A program made the position numbers and the translations under genes. The notes under the pieces are model-generated. The model was not told the origin of the DNA. It did not search any database and worked only from the letters and a program-made list of their open reading frames with translations. A DNA stretch of 64,000 bases from Flavobacterium sp. CG_23.5 (GTDB lineage Bacteria > Bacteroidota > Bacteroidia > Flavobacteriales > Flavobacteriaceae): NCBI RefSeq assembly GCF_017875765.1, contig NZ_JAGGNA010000001.1:1309501-1373500 (forward strand). Direction: 5' to 3'. Of this stretch, positions 35,847 through 45,130 are shown one piece after another; the stretch's first letter is position 1; each line of letters opens with the position of its first letter.

Positions 35847-36212
35847 ATGAGAAAAATACTTACCATTATTTTAGCGGTTGCTGCTGTAGGCCTTATCAGT
35901 TATTTTGCTTTTATCTATTATGTTCCCTTTAGCGAAGGAATCCGTTCCGGGCAACTTACAAAATTAAGCCATAAAGGTGTAGTTTTAAAAACATGGGAAG
36001 GAGAATTGAGCCAAGGAATTTCTGGTACCCAAATATTTTCATTTTCGGTTTTAGACAGTGAAAAAAAAGTAATTGAAGACCTAAAAGTATTACAGGGTAA
36101 TTATGTTAAAGTGACTTATGTGGAACGGTATAAAACGTTTTCATGGTGGGGAGATACGCGCTATTTTATCACCTCAGTAGAAAAGGAAGTTTCACCTTTC
36201 AATCAAAAATAA
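35847..36212 (+). CDS. Small membrane-anchored hypothetical protein
   Basis: A 121-residue protein with an N-terminal membrane helix (ILTIILAVAAVGLISYFAFI) and an extracytoplasmic beta-rich domain (GQLTKLSHKGVVLKTWEGEL, YVKVTYVERYKTFSWWGDTRY). Homologues in Bacteroidota have often been labelled 6-phosphogluconate dehydrogenase in databases. The size and sequence do not support that enzyme. It lies 6 nt after rmuC and 6 nt before a thioesterase, so it is co-transcribed, but its role is unknown. Confidence 0.7.
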   Translation: MRKILTIILAVAAVGLISYFAFIYYVPFSEGIRSGQLTKLSHKGVVLKTWEGELSQGISGTQIFSFSVLDSEKKVIEDLKVLQGNYVKVTYVERYKTFSWWGDTRYFITSVEKEVSPFNQK

Positions 36213-36218
36213 ACACCG

Positions 36219-36773
36219 ATGAATACTACTTTTAAAACGGTGGCCTCCTCTAATATTAGCATTTCAGAATTGATGTTGCCATCTCATACTAATTTTAGTG
36301 GCAAGATTCATGGTGGTTATATCTTATCATTATTAGATCAAATTGCTTTTGCCTGCGCCTCAAAGTTTTCAGGAAATTATTGCGTAACGGCATCGGTAGA
36401 TACGGTAAATTTTCTAAAACCGATTGAAGTGGGGGAACTGGTAACTATGAAAGCCAGTGTGAATTATGTGGGTAACAGTTCTATGATTATTGGCATTCGA
36501 GTAGAAGCCGAAAATATTCAAACCGGAAAAATAAAACATTGTAATTCCTCGTACTTTACAATGGTATCCAAAGATAAAGAAGGCAAAAGTATGCCTGTCC
36601 CAGGTTTAATTATTTCTAATCTAAACGAAGTAAGGCGATTTCATAATTGCTTAAAATTGATAGCATTAAAAAAAGAAAGCGATTATCATGAAGAAGTATT
36701 TGATTACAGCTCTAAAGAAAGCTTGGAAAGTTTAGAAAAATACAATGTTTTGCTAGAATTAAAAAAGGCATAA
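36219..36773 (+). CDS. Acyl-CoA thioesterase (hot-dog fold)
   Basis: A 184-residue single hot-dog domain of the YciA/BFIT acyl-CoA thioesterase group. The core motif THTNFSGKIHGGYILSLLDQ is a clear family mark: the Asn and HGG precede the central helix, and the Asp is the usual catalytic residue (ILSLLDQIAFACA). ASVDTVNFLKPIEVGELV follows as expected. It probably releases free fatty acids from CoA thioesters. Third gene of the rmuC operon. Confidence 0.87.
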   Translation: MNTTFKTVASSNISISELMLPSHTNFSGKIHGGYILSLLDQIAFACASKFSGNYCVTASVDTVNFLKPIEVGELVTMKASVNYVGNSSMIIGIRVEAENIQTGKIKHCNSSYFTMVSKDKEGKSMPVPGLIISNLNEVRRFHNCLKLIALKKESDYHEEVFDYSSKESLESLEKYNVLLELKKA

Positions 36774-36942
36774 TAATTTTTTTTGATCTAAATAGTAAAA
36801 TTAAAAAGAAAGGAATAAACCAATATACTTTTTTCAAAAATGGGAATAAAATATAGATTTAAATCAAATAATTTCTTCCAATTTAATGAACTTTTTCGCC
36901 GTTTTTTTCGTAACTTTAAGATAACTATAACTCATCTAAATC

Positions 36943-37482
36943 ATGAAAAAATCTACCCTCCTTTTCTTGATTTTTGTATCTATTACAACCTTGGCCCAAG
37001 AAAAATTAATTTCGGACAAGGGCACTATTAATTTTGAAGCTTCGATACCATTATTTGAAGAAGTAAAAGCCATAAATGATAATACATCTTGCGTTTTGAT
37101 TACGAAAACGGGCGAGATAACTTGTTTGGCCTACATCAAAAAATTTCAATTTGAAAGAAGTTTGATGCAGGAACACTTCAATAATAATTATATGGAAAGT
37201 GCCCGTTATCCAAAAGCTATTTTCAAAGGCCTAATTCAAAGATTTGACTTGAAGAATATCGACTCAAATTCGAAAGAGTACGAGATAAAAGGTAAAATTA
37301 CTATTCATGGAAAATCAAAAGCAATTGTAGTTTCGGCAACCATTAAAAAAGTAGCCGAAGGAATTGAACTTATTTCTAATTTCCCATTAAATACCGATGA
37401 TTTCAAAATTGAAATTCCTTATATAGTGCGAAGCAAAATAGCTAAAAATGTTAATACACAAATCCGTTGTGTTTTACAATAA
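36943..37482 (+). CDS. YceI-family periplasmic lipocalin-like protein
   Basis: A 179-residue exported protein with a signal peptide ending TLAQ (about residue 18), then a YceI beta-barrel (GTINFEASIPLFEEVKAIND, ARYPKAIFKGLI, YEIKGKITIHGKSKAI). YceI proteins bind isoprenoids or long-chain lipids in the periplasm. It is convergent with the TIGR01777 epimerase, with only 2 nt between the stop codons. An isoprenoid carrier next to a carotenoid-related block is suggestive but not proof of a link. Confidence 0.85.
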   Translation: MKKSTLLFLIFVSITTLAQEKLISDKGTINFEASIPLFEEVKAINDNTSCVLITKTGEITCLAYIKKFQFERSLMQEHFNNNYMESARYPKAIFKGLIQRFDLKNIDSNSKEYEIKGKITIHGKSKAIVVSATIKKVAEGIELISNFPLNTDDFKIEIPYIVRSKIAKNVNTQIRCVLQ

Positions 37483-37484
37483 TC

Positions 37485-38402
37485 CTATTTTGCTAAACAA
37501 TCCTTAATTGCTTCTTCCAGATTTTTAAATTTAAAATGAAAACCGGTTTTTTCAATTTTATCAGATGAAACTCTTCGTCCTGTTAAAACAATTTTTGACA
37601 TTTCACCCATTGCTGTTTTTAATATAAAAGCAGGTACATTAGGTAACCAAATCTTGTAACCAAAAACTTTCGCTAAGGTTTTAGAGAAAATACTATTATT
37701 TGTATTGTCATTAATCGCTGCATTAAAAGGACCATTCATAGTTGGATCAATAATAGCTTGAAAATAAATATTGCATAAATCATCAACATGTATCCATGGC
37801 ATATATTGCTTTCCTGAACCTAATGCTGCGCCAAGTCGCCACTTAAAAATAGGAATTAGTTTTTTTAAAAAACCATCATCTCTGCCCAACACTAAACCGG
37901 TACGAATTTTCACAGTTCGAATGTTTAAGTATTCAATAAAATCAAGCCCTTCCTCCCATTTTTGACAGGTGGAACCCAGAAAATCATTGGCCAAAGGTGA
38001 GTCCTCAGTACAAATTTCTTCCCCATTTACAGCTCCATAAATTCCTATTGCCGAAGCGGAAATAAAAGCATCCAGTTTTTTATTATGTTTTTTAAGAACC
38101 GAATAAATTAGTTGAGTCGATTGTTGCCGACTATTTATTATAGCCTCTTTTCGTTTTTGAGACCATCTTTTCTCTGCGATATTCTCCCCTGCCAGATGTA
38201 TCACATAATCTGCGTTAAGAACAGCGTCTTCGTCAATGAATTGAGTTGAGACATCCCATTTGAAATAAGAAATTTCCGAAGTATTTTGTCTTTTACTTCT
38301 GCTTAAAATTGAAACACTATATCCTCTTTCAATTAGTAATTGTGTCAAATGTTTCCCTATAAATCCAGAACCACCGCTTATTAATACATTTTTTTTCATC
38401 AT
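37485..38402 (-). CDS. TIGR01777-family NAD(P)-dependent epimerase
   Basis: A 305-residue extended SDR with the Rossmann motif GGSGFIGKHL (about residues 9-18), the family middle segment SASAIGIYGAVNGEEICTED, and a C-terminal DUF1731 region. TIGR01777 genes often lie next to photolyases, SRPBCC proteins and CarH/LitR-type regulators. The substrate is unknown. A candidate operator (TTTGTTTA-N17-TTAAACA) sits in the intergenic region shared with the divergent TetR gene. Confidence 0.88.
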   Translation of the reverse strand: MMKKNVLISGGSGFIGKHLTQLLIERGYSVSILSRSKRQNTSEISYFKWDVSTQFIDEDAVLNADYVIHLAGENIAEKRWSQKRKEAIINSRQQSTQLIYSVLKKHNKKLDAFISASAIGIYGAVNGEEICTEDSPLANDFLGSTCQKWEEGLDFIEYLNIRTVKIRTGLVLGRDDGFLKKLIPIFKWRLGAALGSGKQYMPWIHVDDLCNIYFQAIIDPTMNGPFNAAINDNTNNSIFSKTLAKVFGYKIWLPNVPAFILKTAMGEMSKIVLTGRRVSSDKIEKTGFHFKFKNLEEAIKDCLAK

Positions 38403-38447
38403 ACGGTAAAGCTACTCATTTATATTGATGTAAAAAATATATTAAAT

Positions 38448-38479
38448 TTTGTTTAACATTAACACAATATGATTAAACA
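38448..38479. promoter_or_regulatory. Candidate operator, site 1 (TTTGTTTA-N17-TTAAACA)
   Basis: An inverted repeat between the divergent epimerase and TetR genes. Left half 38448-38455, right half 38473-38479. The same halves with the same 17-nt spacing occur upstream of crtI, so both may be bound by the MerR/CarH-type regulator or by this TetR protein. Confidence 0.4.
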
Positions 38480-38517
38480 TTTTGTACTTTTATACTCTAA
38501 TTAGAAATTTAATAAAA

Positions 38518-39177
38518 ATGGCTACTAAAAAATCAACAATAACAAAGGACAAAATAGTTTCATTGTACATGAATTATGTGCTTGATAATAGTGAAAAACC
38601 TAAATCAGTCTATCATTTTGCCAAAACAAATGGTTTTACTGAAACAGAGTTTTATTCATTTTTTGGAACTATTGAAAGTATAGAAAAAGAAATATTCAAA
38701 ATGTTTTTGGACAAAACAGTAGAATTACTGAACAAAAATAGTGATTACGAGACTTATGATATGAAAAGTAAAATGCTTAGTTTTTACTTTACTTTTTTCG
38801 AATTACTAACTGCTAACAGAAGTTATGTAGTAATGATTTTGAAAGACCAAACTAATCAATTGAAAAAACTTATGCAGCTCTCCGGTCTTAGAACTGGCTT
38901 CAAAAAATATGTTTCGGAAATTATAACGGATGAAGAGCGAACACAAATTGAACGTTTTCAAAATTTTCAGGAAAAAGCGATACAAGAGTCTTTGTGGATC
39001 CAACTTTTATTGACGATGAAATTTTGGATAGATGATTCATCTCCGGCTTTTGAAAAAACAGATATTTACATTGAAAAATCTGTTAAAGCATCCTTTGAAT
39101 TGATGAATATCGCACCTATTGATAGCTTAATTGACTTTGGAAAATTTATTTTCAAAGAAAAAATATACAACAAATAA
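38518..39177 (+). CDS. TetR-family transcriptional regulator
   Basis: A 219-residue protein with an N-terminal TetR-like helix-turn-helix (about residues 8-55; NGFTETEFYSFFGTIESIEK matches the recognition helix region) and a larger ligand-binding helical domain. I chose the ATG at 38518 (ATKKSTITKDKI). The ORF could extend to an ATG at 38482, but that would overlap the likely promoter. The AarF gene starts with the A right after its stop codon (TAAATG), so they are translationally coupled. The ligand is unknown. Confidence 0.75.
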   Translation: MATKKSTITKDKIVSLYMNYVLDNSEKPKSVYHFAKTNGFTETEFYSFFGTIESIEKEIFKMFLDKTVELLNKNSDYETYDMKSKMLSFYFTFFELLTANRSYVVMILKDQTNQLKKLMQLSGLRTGFKKYVSEIITDEERTQIERFQNFQEKAIQESLWIQLLLTMKFWIDDSSPAFEKTDIYIEKSVKASFELMNIAPIDSLIDFGKFIFKEKIYNK

Positions 39178-40485
39178 ATGAAAACGATAGATTATATCCC
39201 AACGACAAAAATTGAAAGGGCCACTAAACTGATGCAAACTGGTGCAAAAGTAGGCGTAAACTATTTGAAATATTATGGTGAAAAAATGGTGAATTCTGAT
39301 TTGACTCGTGACAAGTTAAATGAAGATAACGCCGAAGATATTTATGACGGTTTAAAAAGCCTGAAAGGAAGTGCCTTGAAAGTTGCCCAAATGCTAAGCA
39401 TGGACAAAAGTTTTTTACCACAGGCTTATGTAGAGAAATTTTCATTGTCACAATTTTCAGTTCCGCCACTTTCAGCTCCTTTAGTATTAAAAACATTCAA
39501 AACTAATTTCGGTAAAACACCTTACGAAATCTTTGATGAATTCAATTCTAATTCTGTCAATGCGGCGAGTATTGGACAAGTTCATTTAGCCGTAAAGAAC
39601 GGAAAAAAATTAGCTGTAAAAATTCAGTATCCAGGTGTTGCCAATAGCATTTCTTCTGATTTAGCCTTGGTAAAACCAATAGCAATTAGGATGTTTAATC
39701 TTCAGGGTAAAGACTCGGATAAATATTTTAAAGAAGTAGAAGATAAATTAATTGAGGAAACTAATTATTTATTGGAACTAGAACAAAGTCAAGAAGTCGT
39801 TAAAGCCTGCAAGAAAATTAAAAATTTAGTGTTTCCAGAGTATTACCCGGAGTATTCTTCGGATAAGATTATCACCATGGATTGGATGGAAGGCAGACAT
39901 TTATCTGAATTCACCAAAACAAACACAGATCAAGCAACTGGCGAAAAAATTGGTCAGGCATTATGGGATTTTTATATGTATCAGATTCATGTTTTGAAAA
40001 AAGTTCATGCTGATCCACATCCGGGCAATTTTTTGATCAATGAAAAAAATCAGTTAGTCGCGTTAGATTTTGGATGCATGAAAAAAATTCCAAATGATTT
40101 TTACATTCCCTATTTTGAATTAATCAGTAAAAAAGTGATAGATAACAAAAAGTTATTCAATCAAAAACTATTCGAATTAGAAATCCTCAGAACTGATGAT
40201 TCAAAAGAAGAAATAATCTACTTCACTGAGATGTTTTATGATTTGTTATCGCTATTCACCAAACCTTTTCAAGAAGAAACTTTTGATTTTTCAGACGAAG
40301 CCTTTTTTGAAAACATAGCCAAATTAGGAGAACGATTTGCAAAAGATACCAATTTGCGAAAAATGAATGGCAATCGTGGATCGAAACATTTCATTTATAT
40401 GAATAGAACTTTCTTTGGCTTGTATAATTTGATGTTTGACTTGAAAGCCACAATTGTGGTGAATCAATATAAAAAGTACGAATAG
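39178..40485 (+). CDS. AarF/ABC1/UbiB-family kinase-like protein
   Basis: A 435-residue atypical protein-kinase-like ATPase. Family marks are the N-terminal KxGQ-like segment (SLKGSALKVAQMLSMDKSFL), the Ala-rich nucleotide loop AASIGQVHLA, VKIQYPGV, and the catalytic DPHPGNFLI with LDFGCMKKI. Members support ubiquinone or other isoprenoid-lipid metabolism and plastid pigment homeostasis. Coupling to TetR and position beside a cryptochrome suggest a light or lipid-stress role here, which is inference. Confidence 0.88.
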   Translation: MKTIDYIPTTKIERATKLMQTGAKVGVNYLKYYGEKMVNSDLTRDKLNEDNAEDIYDGLKSLKGSALKVAQMLSMDKSFLPQAYVEKFSLSQFSVPPLSAPLVLKTFKTNFGKTPYEIFDEFNSNSVNAASIGQVHLAVKNGKKLAVKIQYPGVANSISSDLALVKPIAIRMFNLQGKDSDKYFKEVEDKLIEETNYLLELEQSQEVVKACKKIKNLVFPEYYPEYSSDKIITMDWMEGRHLSEFTKTNTDQATGEKIGQALWDFYMYQIHVLKKVHADPHPGNFLINEKNQLVALDFGCMKKIPNDFYIPYFELISKKVIDNKKLFNQKLFELEILRTDDSKEEIIYFTEMFYDLLSLFTKPFQEETFDFSDEAFFENIAKLGERFAKDTNLRKMNGNRGSKHFIYMNRTFFGLYNLMFDLKATIVVNQYKKYE

Positions 40486-40632
40486 CAAAACAATATAAAA
40501 AAGGGAATTTGCCTGAAAAAGAATGTATAGTTTGCAACCGCTATATTACTAAGCGGGAAAAGGGAGAGCGATTGTTACGAAAATAAATAGTGTAGCAAAA
40601 AATGCCGAAGAAAAATAAGGTGGAAATCAACA

Positions 40633-42117
40633 ATGAGTACAAATAGAAAACATATAAATATAGTTTGGTTTAAAAGAGACCTCCGTTTGCAAGACAACGA
40701 AGCACTGCACAATGCCATACAAACTGGTCAACCTACATTATTGCTATATGTATTTGAAAAATCTTTGAAAAAAGATACCCATTACAGTGAAAGACATTGG
40801 AATTTTATTAAGCAGTCGATTGTTGCACTCAATACCCAGTTGGAAAATTCGAATACTAAAATCCTAAGCATCTCATCAGAAGTAGTTGAAACATTTAATA
40901 TTATTCAAGAAATTTATAAAATTGACACTGTTTTTTCACATCAGGAAACCGGTTTAAAAATCACCTACGAAAGAGATAAAAGTTTTAAACGTTTTTGCAA
41001 AAACAATCAAATCAACTGGATTGAAAATACTAACAACGGTATTTTTAGAAAGTTAAAAGACCGCAGCAACTGGGTATCAAAATGGGAAAATTACATGAAT
41101 GAACCTCAATTTATTTTTGATTCGGGTGAGAAGAACTTCTTAGACCTTGAAGCCATAAATACATTGGAAAATATATTGAAAAAGCAGAATCTTGATACCA
41201 TTCCTGATACTATTTTTCAAAAAGGAGGTTCAACTATGGCCCATAAATATTTACAGTCATTCTTTGATGATCGGTATTTCAATTACAGCCAAAATATTTC
41301 AAAGCCTTTATTATCGCGAAAAAGTTGCAGTAGATTATCTCCTTACATTTCTTGGGGGAATATTTCGAGCAGACAAGTATTGCAAAAAGCGGCCACATTC
41401 CGATTGACTTGTTCCAATAAAAAACAAATCGATTCCTTTATTTCGAGACTTACCTGGCAAGCTCATTTCATTCAAAAATTTGAAATGGAAGAAACCATGG
41501 AATTTGGCAGTGTGAATAAAGGGTTTCATTCTTTGAAAAAGAAAATAAACGAAAACTATATCATTGCATGGAAAACAGGACAAACGGGATTTCCGTTAAT
41601 TGATGCATCTATGCGCTGTTTGAACGAAACGGGATATTTGAACTTTAGAATGAGAGCCATGCTGGTTTCTTTCTTTACTCATAATTTGTGGCAACCTTGG
41701 CAAGAGGCCTCCCAGCATTTATCAAAAATGTTTTTAGATTTCGAGCCCGGAATTCATTTTCCTCAATTGCAAATGCAAGCAGGTGAAACTGGAGTCAATA
41801 TGTTACGAATTTACAACCCAATTAAAAACAGTTTGGAGCACGATCCAGAATGCGAGTTTATAAAAAAATGGGTTCCCGAATTAAAAAATTTACCAATACA
41901 ATTCATTCACGACCCATCAAAAATGACTTTTTTAGATCAAAAATTCCACAATTTTGATATTGGAATTGATTATCCAAAACAAATTGTAAATATAGAACGA
42001 ACGCGCAAATTTGCTAGTGATTATTTATGGGGAATTAAAAAAAATCCCTTAGCAAAAGAAGAAAGTTTTAGAATTTTAAGTTTACATACCATGGCGGATA
42101 TTGGCGATAGCGATTAA
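40633..42117 (+). CDS. Cryptochrome/photolyase-family flavoprotein, divergent subclass
   Basis: A 494-residue member of the cryptochrome/photolyase superfamily. The photolyase domain starts IVWFKRDLRLQDNEAL, and the FAD-binding half is present (LSPYISWGNISSRQV, WQAHFIQKFE, TGFPLIDASMRCLNETGYLN, FRMRAMLVSFFTHNLWQPW). In place of the classical NWQW...AGTGCD block it has HFPQLQMQAGETGVNMLRIYN, so the proximal Trp and lesion-pocket residues differ from CPD photolyases. It could be a repair enzyme of another class or a blue-light sensor. It precedes an SDR and folE, and FolE could feed pterin for an antenna cofactor. Confidence 0.85.
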   Translation: MSTNRKHINIVWFKRDLRLQDNEALHNAIQTGQPTLLLYVFEKSLKKDTHYSERHWNFIKQSIVALNTQLENSNTKILSISSEVVETFNIIQEIYKIDTVFSHQETGLKITYERDKSFKRFCKNNQINWIENTNNGIFRKLKDRSNWVSKWENYMNEPQFIFDSGEKNFLDLEAINTLENILKKQNLDTIPDTIFQKGGSTMAHKYLQSFFDDRYFNYSQNISKPLLSRKSCSRLSPYISWGNISSRQVLQKAATFRLTCSNKKQIDSFISRLTWQAHFIQKFEMEETMEFGSVNKGFHSLKKKINENYIIAWKTGQTGFPLIDASMRCLNETGYLNFRMRAMLVSFFTHNLWQPWQEASQHLSKMFLDFEPGIHFPQLQMQAGETGVNMLRIYNPIKNSLEHDPECEFIKKWVPELKNLPIQFIHDPSKMTFLDQKFHNFDIGIDYPKQIVNIERTRKFASDYLWGIKKNPLAKEESFRILSLHTMADIGDSD

Positions 42118-42316
42118 TATAAAATGATAAAAAAAGTTAGTTAACTCCTTTAGATATAGTGCGAATAATAGAAATGGTTTCGGGGAGCGCGTACAAGAAA
42201 GAAAAACGAAACATCAAAAATAAAGAACTTCTAGCTAAGGAAGATTTAAATGTTCGAAGCAAAGACAGAGTAACAATAATAAAATTTCTACGATAAAATA
42301 GACTAAACAAATAAAC

Positions 42317-43000
42317 ATGAAAAACATTGTAATCATTGGCGGAAGCAAAGGAATTGGAAATGCCATTTTGCTGCAGCAATTAGAAACTAATTTGGTTCAT
42401 AATATAAGTAGAAATTCGCCTGAGGTTTCACATCCTAATTTGATTCATCATTCATTAAATGTTTTACAGGATGAGCTTCCTGAAATTGAAAACATTGATA
42501 CTTTAATTTATTGTCCTGGCTCCATTAATTTGAAACCGATAGCAAGTTTGAGTATCGATGATTTTAGAAATGATTTTGAAATCAATGTTATTGGAGCCGT
42601 AAAAACCATCCAGAAATATTTACCAGTTTTAAAAAAAGGGACTAATCCATCTATTATTTTATTCAGCACCGTTGCAGCAAAACTAGGAATGCCATTTCAT
42701 GCTAGTATTACTACTGCAAAAGCTGGAGTTGAAGGATTAGTAAAATCGTTGGGAGCAGAATTGGCGTCGGTAGTACGCATCAATGCCATTGCTCCCACGA
42801 TTACCGAAACGTCACTTTCGGCAAATATTTTAAGGAATGACCGAATGAAAGAAAACATGGTCGAACGTCACCCTATGAAAGGATATTTAAAACCCGAAGA
42901 AGTGGCTGAAATGGCAAATTTCCTGATTTCGGAAAAAGCTAAATCAATTTCAGGACAGGTCTTTGAAATGGATTATGGAATTGTAACCTTCAAAATTTAG
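42317..43000 (+). CDS. SDR-family protein lacking the canonical catalytic Tyr
   Basis: A 227-residue classical-size SDR. The cofactor motif is GGSKGIGNAI (about residues 8-17), the NxxG-equivalent region is YCPGS, and the active-site Ser is in LFSTVAAK. The usual YxxxK reads ITTAK (in HASITTAKAGVEGL), so the catalytic Tyr is replaced by Ile. Such variants exist in related bacteria and may reduce a different substrate, perhaps a pterin, or act without standard proton transfer. It sits between the cryptochrome and folE genes in the same direction. Confidence 0.85.
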   Translation: MKNIVIIGGSKGIGNAILLQQLETNLVHNISRNSPEVSHPNLIHHSLNVLQDELPEIENIDTLIYCPGSINLKPIASLSIDDFRNDFEINVIGAVKTIQKYLPVLKKGTNPSIILFSTVAAKLGMPFHASITTAKAGVEGLVKSLGAELASVVRINAIAPTITETSLSANILRNDRMKENMVERHPMKGYLKPEEVAEMANFLISEKAKSISGQVFEMDYGIVTFKI

Positions 43001-43038
43001 AAAAAAAACTGATTATTTAAAATTAATAAAAACACAAA

Positions 43039-43653
43039 ATGATATTATCCAAAACAAAAAGCTACGAGAAAATCGAACAATATGATACTGAAGTAACAGC
43101 CATATTGGCTGATAATTACAAAACTATCATTGAAAATTTAGGAGAAGATGTCAACCGCGAAGGACTCGAAAAAACACCCGAAAGAGTGGCTAAAGCCATG
43201 CAGTATTTGACTCACGGTTATGAACTGGACCCATTGCAAATTTTGAAATCTGCTCTATTTACTGAGGATCATAAACAAATGATTATAGTAAAAGATATAG
43301 AAGTATATTCAATGTGTGAACACCATATGTTACCGTTTTTTGGAAAAGCACATGTTGCCTATATTCCAAATGGAAAAATTGTGGGATTAAGCAAAATACC
43401 AAGAATTGTGGATGCATTTGCCAGAAGAATGCAAGTACAAGAACGTTTGACAGACCAAATAAAAGATTGTATTCAAGAAGCCTTAAATCCGCTTGGAGTC
43501 GCAGTTGTGATTGAAGCACAACATATGTGTATGCAAATGCGTGGGATTCAGAAGCAAAACTCGGTTACTACCACTTCTTCTTTTACAGGAGCATTCGAAA
43601 AAGACAAAACAAGAAAAGAGTTTATTAGTCTTGTTTCCAATAAATTAAGCTAA
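43039..43653 (+). CDS. folE: GTP cyclohydrolase I
   Basis: A 204-residue type I GTP cyclohydrolase that makes dihydroneopterin triphosphate, the entry to folate and pterins. Zinc ligands are visible in CEHH (about 93-96) and in the Cys of [11 protein letters not shown]. The family core [20 protein letters not shown], then GLSKIPRI, is intact. Placement next to photolyase-type genes suggests an extra pterin or methenyltetrahydrofolate supply under light stress. It could also be the only housekeeping copy. Confidence 0.93.
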   Translation: MILSKTKSYEKIEQYDTEVTAILADNYKTIIENLGEDVNREGLEKTPERVAKAMQYLTHGYELDPLQILKSALFTEDHKQMIIVKDIEVYSMCEHHMLPFFGKAHVAYIPNGKIVGLSKIPRIVDAFARRMQVQERLTDQIKDCIQEALNPLGVAVVIEAQHMCMQMRGIQKQNSVTTTSSFTGAFEKDKTRKEFISLVSNKLS

Positions 43654-43688
43654 CTTTAATAATTCTAATAACAACATACAATCTACCT

Positions 43689-45107
43689 ATGAAAATTCTC
43701 TTAACTGGTGCGACAGGATACATTGGAAAACGACTCTTACCCATTTTAATTGGGCAGGGACATCATGTAATTTGTTGCGTGAGAGATAAAAATAGGTTTT
43801 ATGTTCCAAAAGAATTTGAAAAGAATGTCGAAGTTATTGAAATTGATTTTCTAAAAAAAGAAACTTTATCAATAATCCCAATCGAAATAGATGCAGCCTA
43901 TTATTTGATGCACTCTATGTCAAGTTCCTCAAATAATTTTGACGAATTAGAAGGTATTTCAGCTAGAAATTTTGTTGAAAGAATCAATCAGACTAATGCA
44001 AAACAAGTACTTTATCTTAGCGGTATAGTCAATGATGATTCTTTGTCCAAACATTTGGCTTCCAGAAAAAATGTCGAAAAAATTTTAAACACCGGTACAG
44101 TTCCAACAACCACACTTAGAGCCGGAATTATTGTAGGCTCCGGAAGTGCTTCGTTTGAAATAATTAGGGATTTGGTGAATAAACTTCCTATAATGATTGC
44201 GCCCAAATGGCTCAATACCAGATGTCAGCCCATTGCAATTCCTGATGTGCTTGAATTTTTGTCTAAATCGTTGCTGAATCCTGTCACTTACAATCAAAGT
44301 TTTGACATTGGTGGACCTGATATTCTCACCTATAGAGAAATGTTGTTGGGTTTTGCCAAAGCAAAAAAATTAAAAAGATGGATTTGGACCGTTCCTGTAA
44401 TGACTCCTAAATTATCTTCCTATTGGTTGTATTTCATCACCTCCACTTCTTTTAAACTCGCCTCCGCTTTAGTAAGCAGCATGAAAGTCGAGGTTATTTG
44501 CAAAGACACTCGAATAAATGACTTATTACATGTAAAACCGATGACGTACGAACAAGCGTTGTCAAGAGCTTTAATAAAAGTAGATGAAGATAAAGTAGCG
44601 TCAAGCTGGAAAGATTCTCTGGTCAGCGGCAGGTTTAGCAGCAATATTTCCGAATATTTAAAAGTGCCAAAGAAAGACTGTTTTATTGATAGACGTAAAA
44701 AAGAAATTGAAAATCGAGAATATACGATTGATAAAATCTGGTCTATTGGTGGAGAATCCGGTTGGTATTATGGAGATTGGCTTTGGGGAATTCGGGGGTT
44801 TATTGACAAACTTTTTGGCGGTGTCGGTTCTCGAAGAGGAAGAACAAACCGACATGATATTCATAGCGGTGATGTTTTGGATTTTTGGCGCGTTTTATAT
44901 GCAAACAAAGAAGAGGGAAAGTTAGTCTTATATGCCGAGATGAAACTCCCCGGACAAGCCTGGCTCGAATTCAAAATTATAAATAATACATTGTATCAAG
45001 CCGCCACTTTTAAACCTAAAGGAATTTGGGGAAATTTATATTGGTACTCCGTTTTGCCTTTCCACGGATTTATTTTTAATGGAATGCTGAATAAATTGAT
45101 AAAGTGA
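43689..45107 (+). CDS. Extended SDR with C-terminal DUF2867 domain
   Basis: A 472-residue two-domain protein. Residues 1 to about 300 are an atypical NAD(P)-binding SDR (LLTGATGYIGKRLLPIL; YYLMHSMSS replaces a classical active site). The C-terminal ~150 residues form DUF2867 (GGESGWYYGDWLWGIRGFID, then GRTNRHDIHSGDVLDFWRV, ending YWYSVLPFHGFIFNGM). These fusions recur near photolyase, folE and LitR-type genes. The substrate is unknown. It follows folE by 35 nt. Confidence 0.85.
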   Translation: MKILLTGATGYIGKRLLPILIGQGHHVICCVRDKNRFYVPKEFEKNVEVIEIDFLKKETLSIIPIEIDAAYYLMHSMSSSSNNFDELEGISARNFVERINQTNAKQVLYLSGIVNDDSLSKHLASRKNVEKILNTGTVPTTTLRAGIIVGSGSASFEIIRDLVNKLPIMIAPKWLNTRCQPIAIPDVLEFLSKSLLNPVTYNQSFDIGGPDILTYREMLLGFAKAKKLKRWIWTVPVMTPKLSSYWLYFITSTSFKLASALVSSMKVEVICKDTRINDLLHVKPMTYEQALSRALIKVDEDKVASSWKDSLVSGRFSSNISEYLKVPKKDCFIDRRKKEIENREYTIDKIWSIGGESGWYYGDWLWGIRGFIDKLFGGVGSRRGRTNRHDIHSGDVLDFWRVLYANKEEGKLVLYAEMKLPGQAWLEFKIINNTLYQAATFKPKGIWGNLYWYSVLPFHGFIFNGMLNKLIK

Positions 45108-45130
45108 TGCTCTCGGTACGCAAATGTCTA

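Noticed and set aside
35847..36212. 6-phosphogluconate dehydrogenase label
   Set aside because: 121 residues, one membrane helix, no Rossmann fold. The label is a known propagated error for such small proteins.
36840..37031. 63-codon plus ORF before YceI
   Set aside because: It runs into the YceI signal peptide in another frame and looks like leader sequence.
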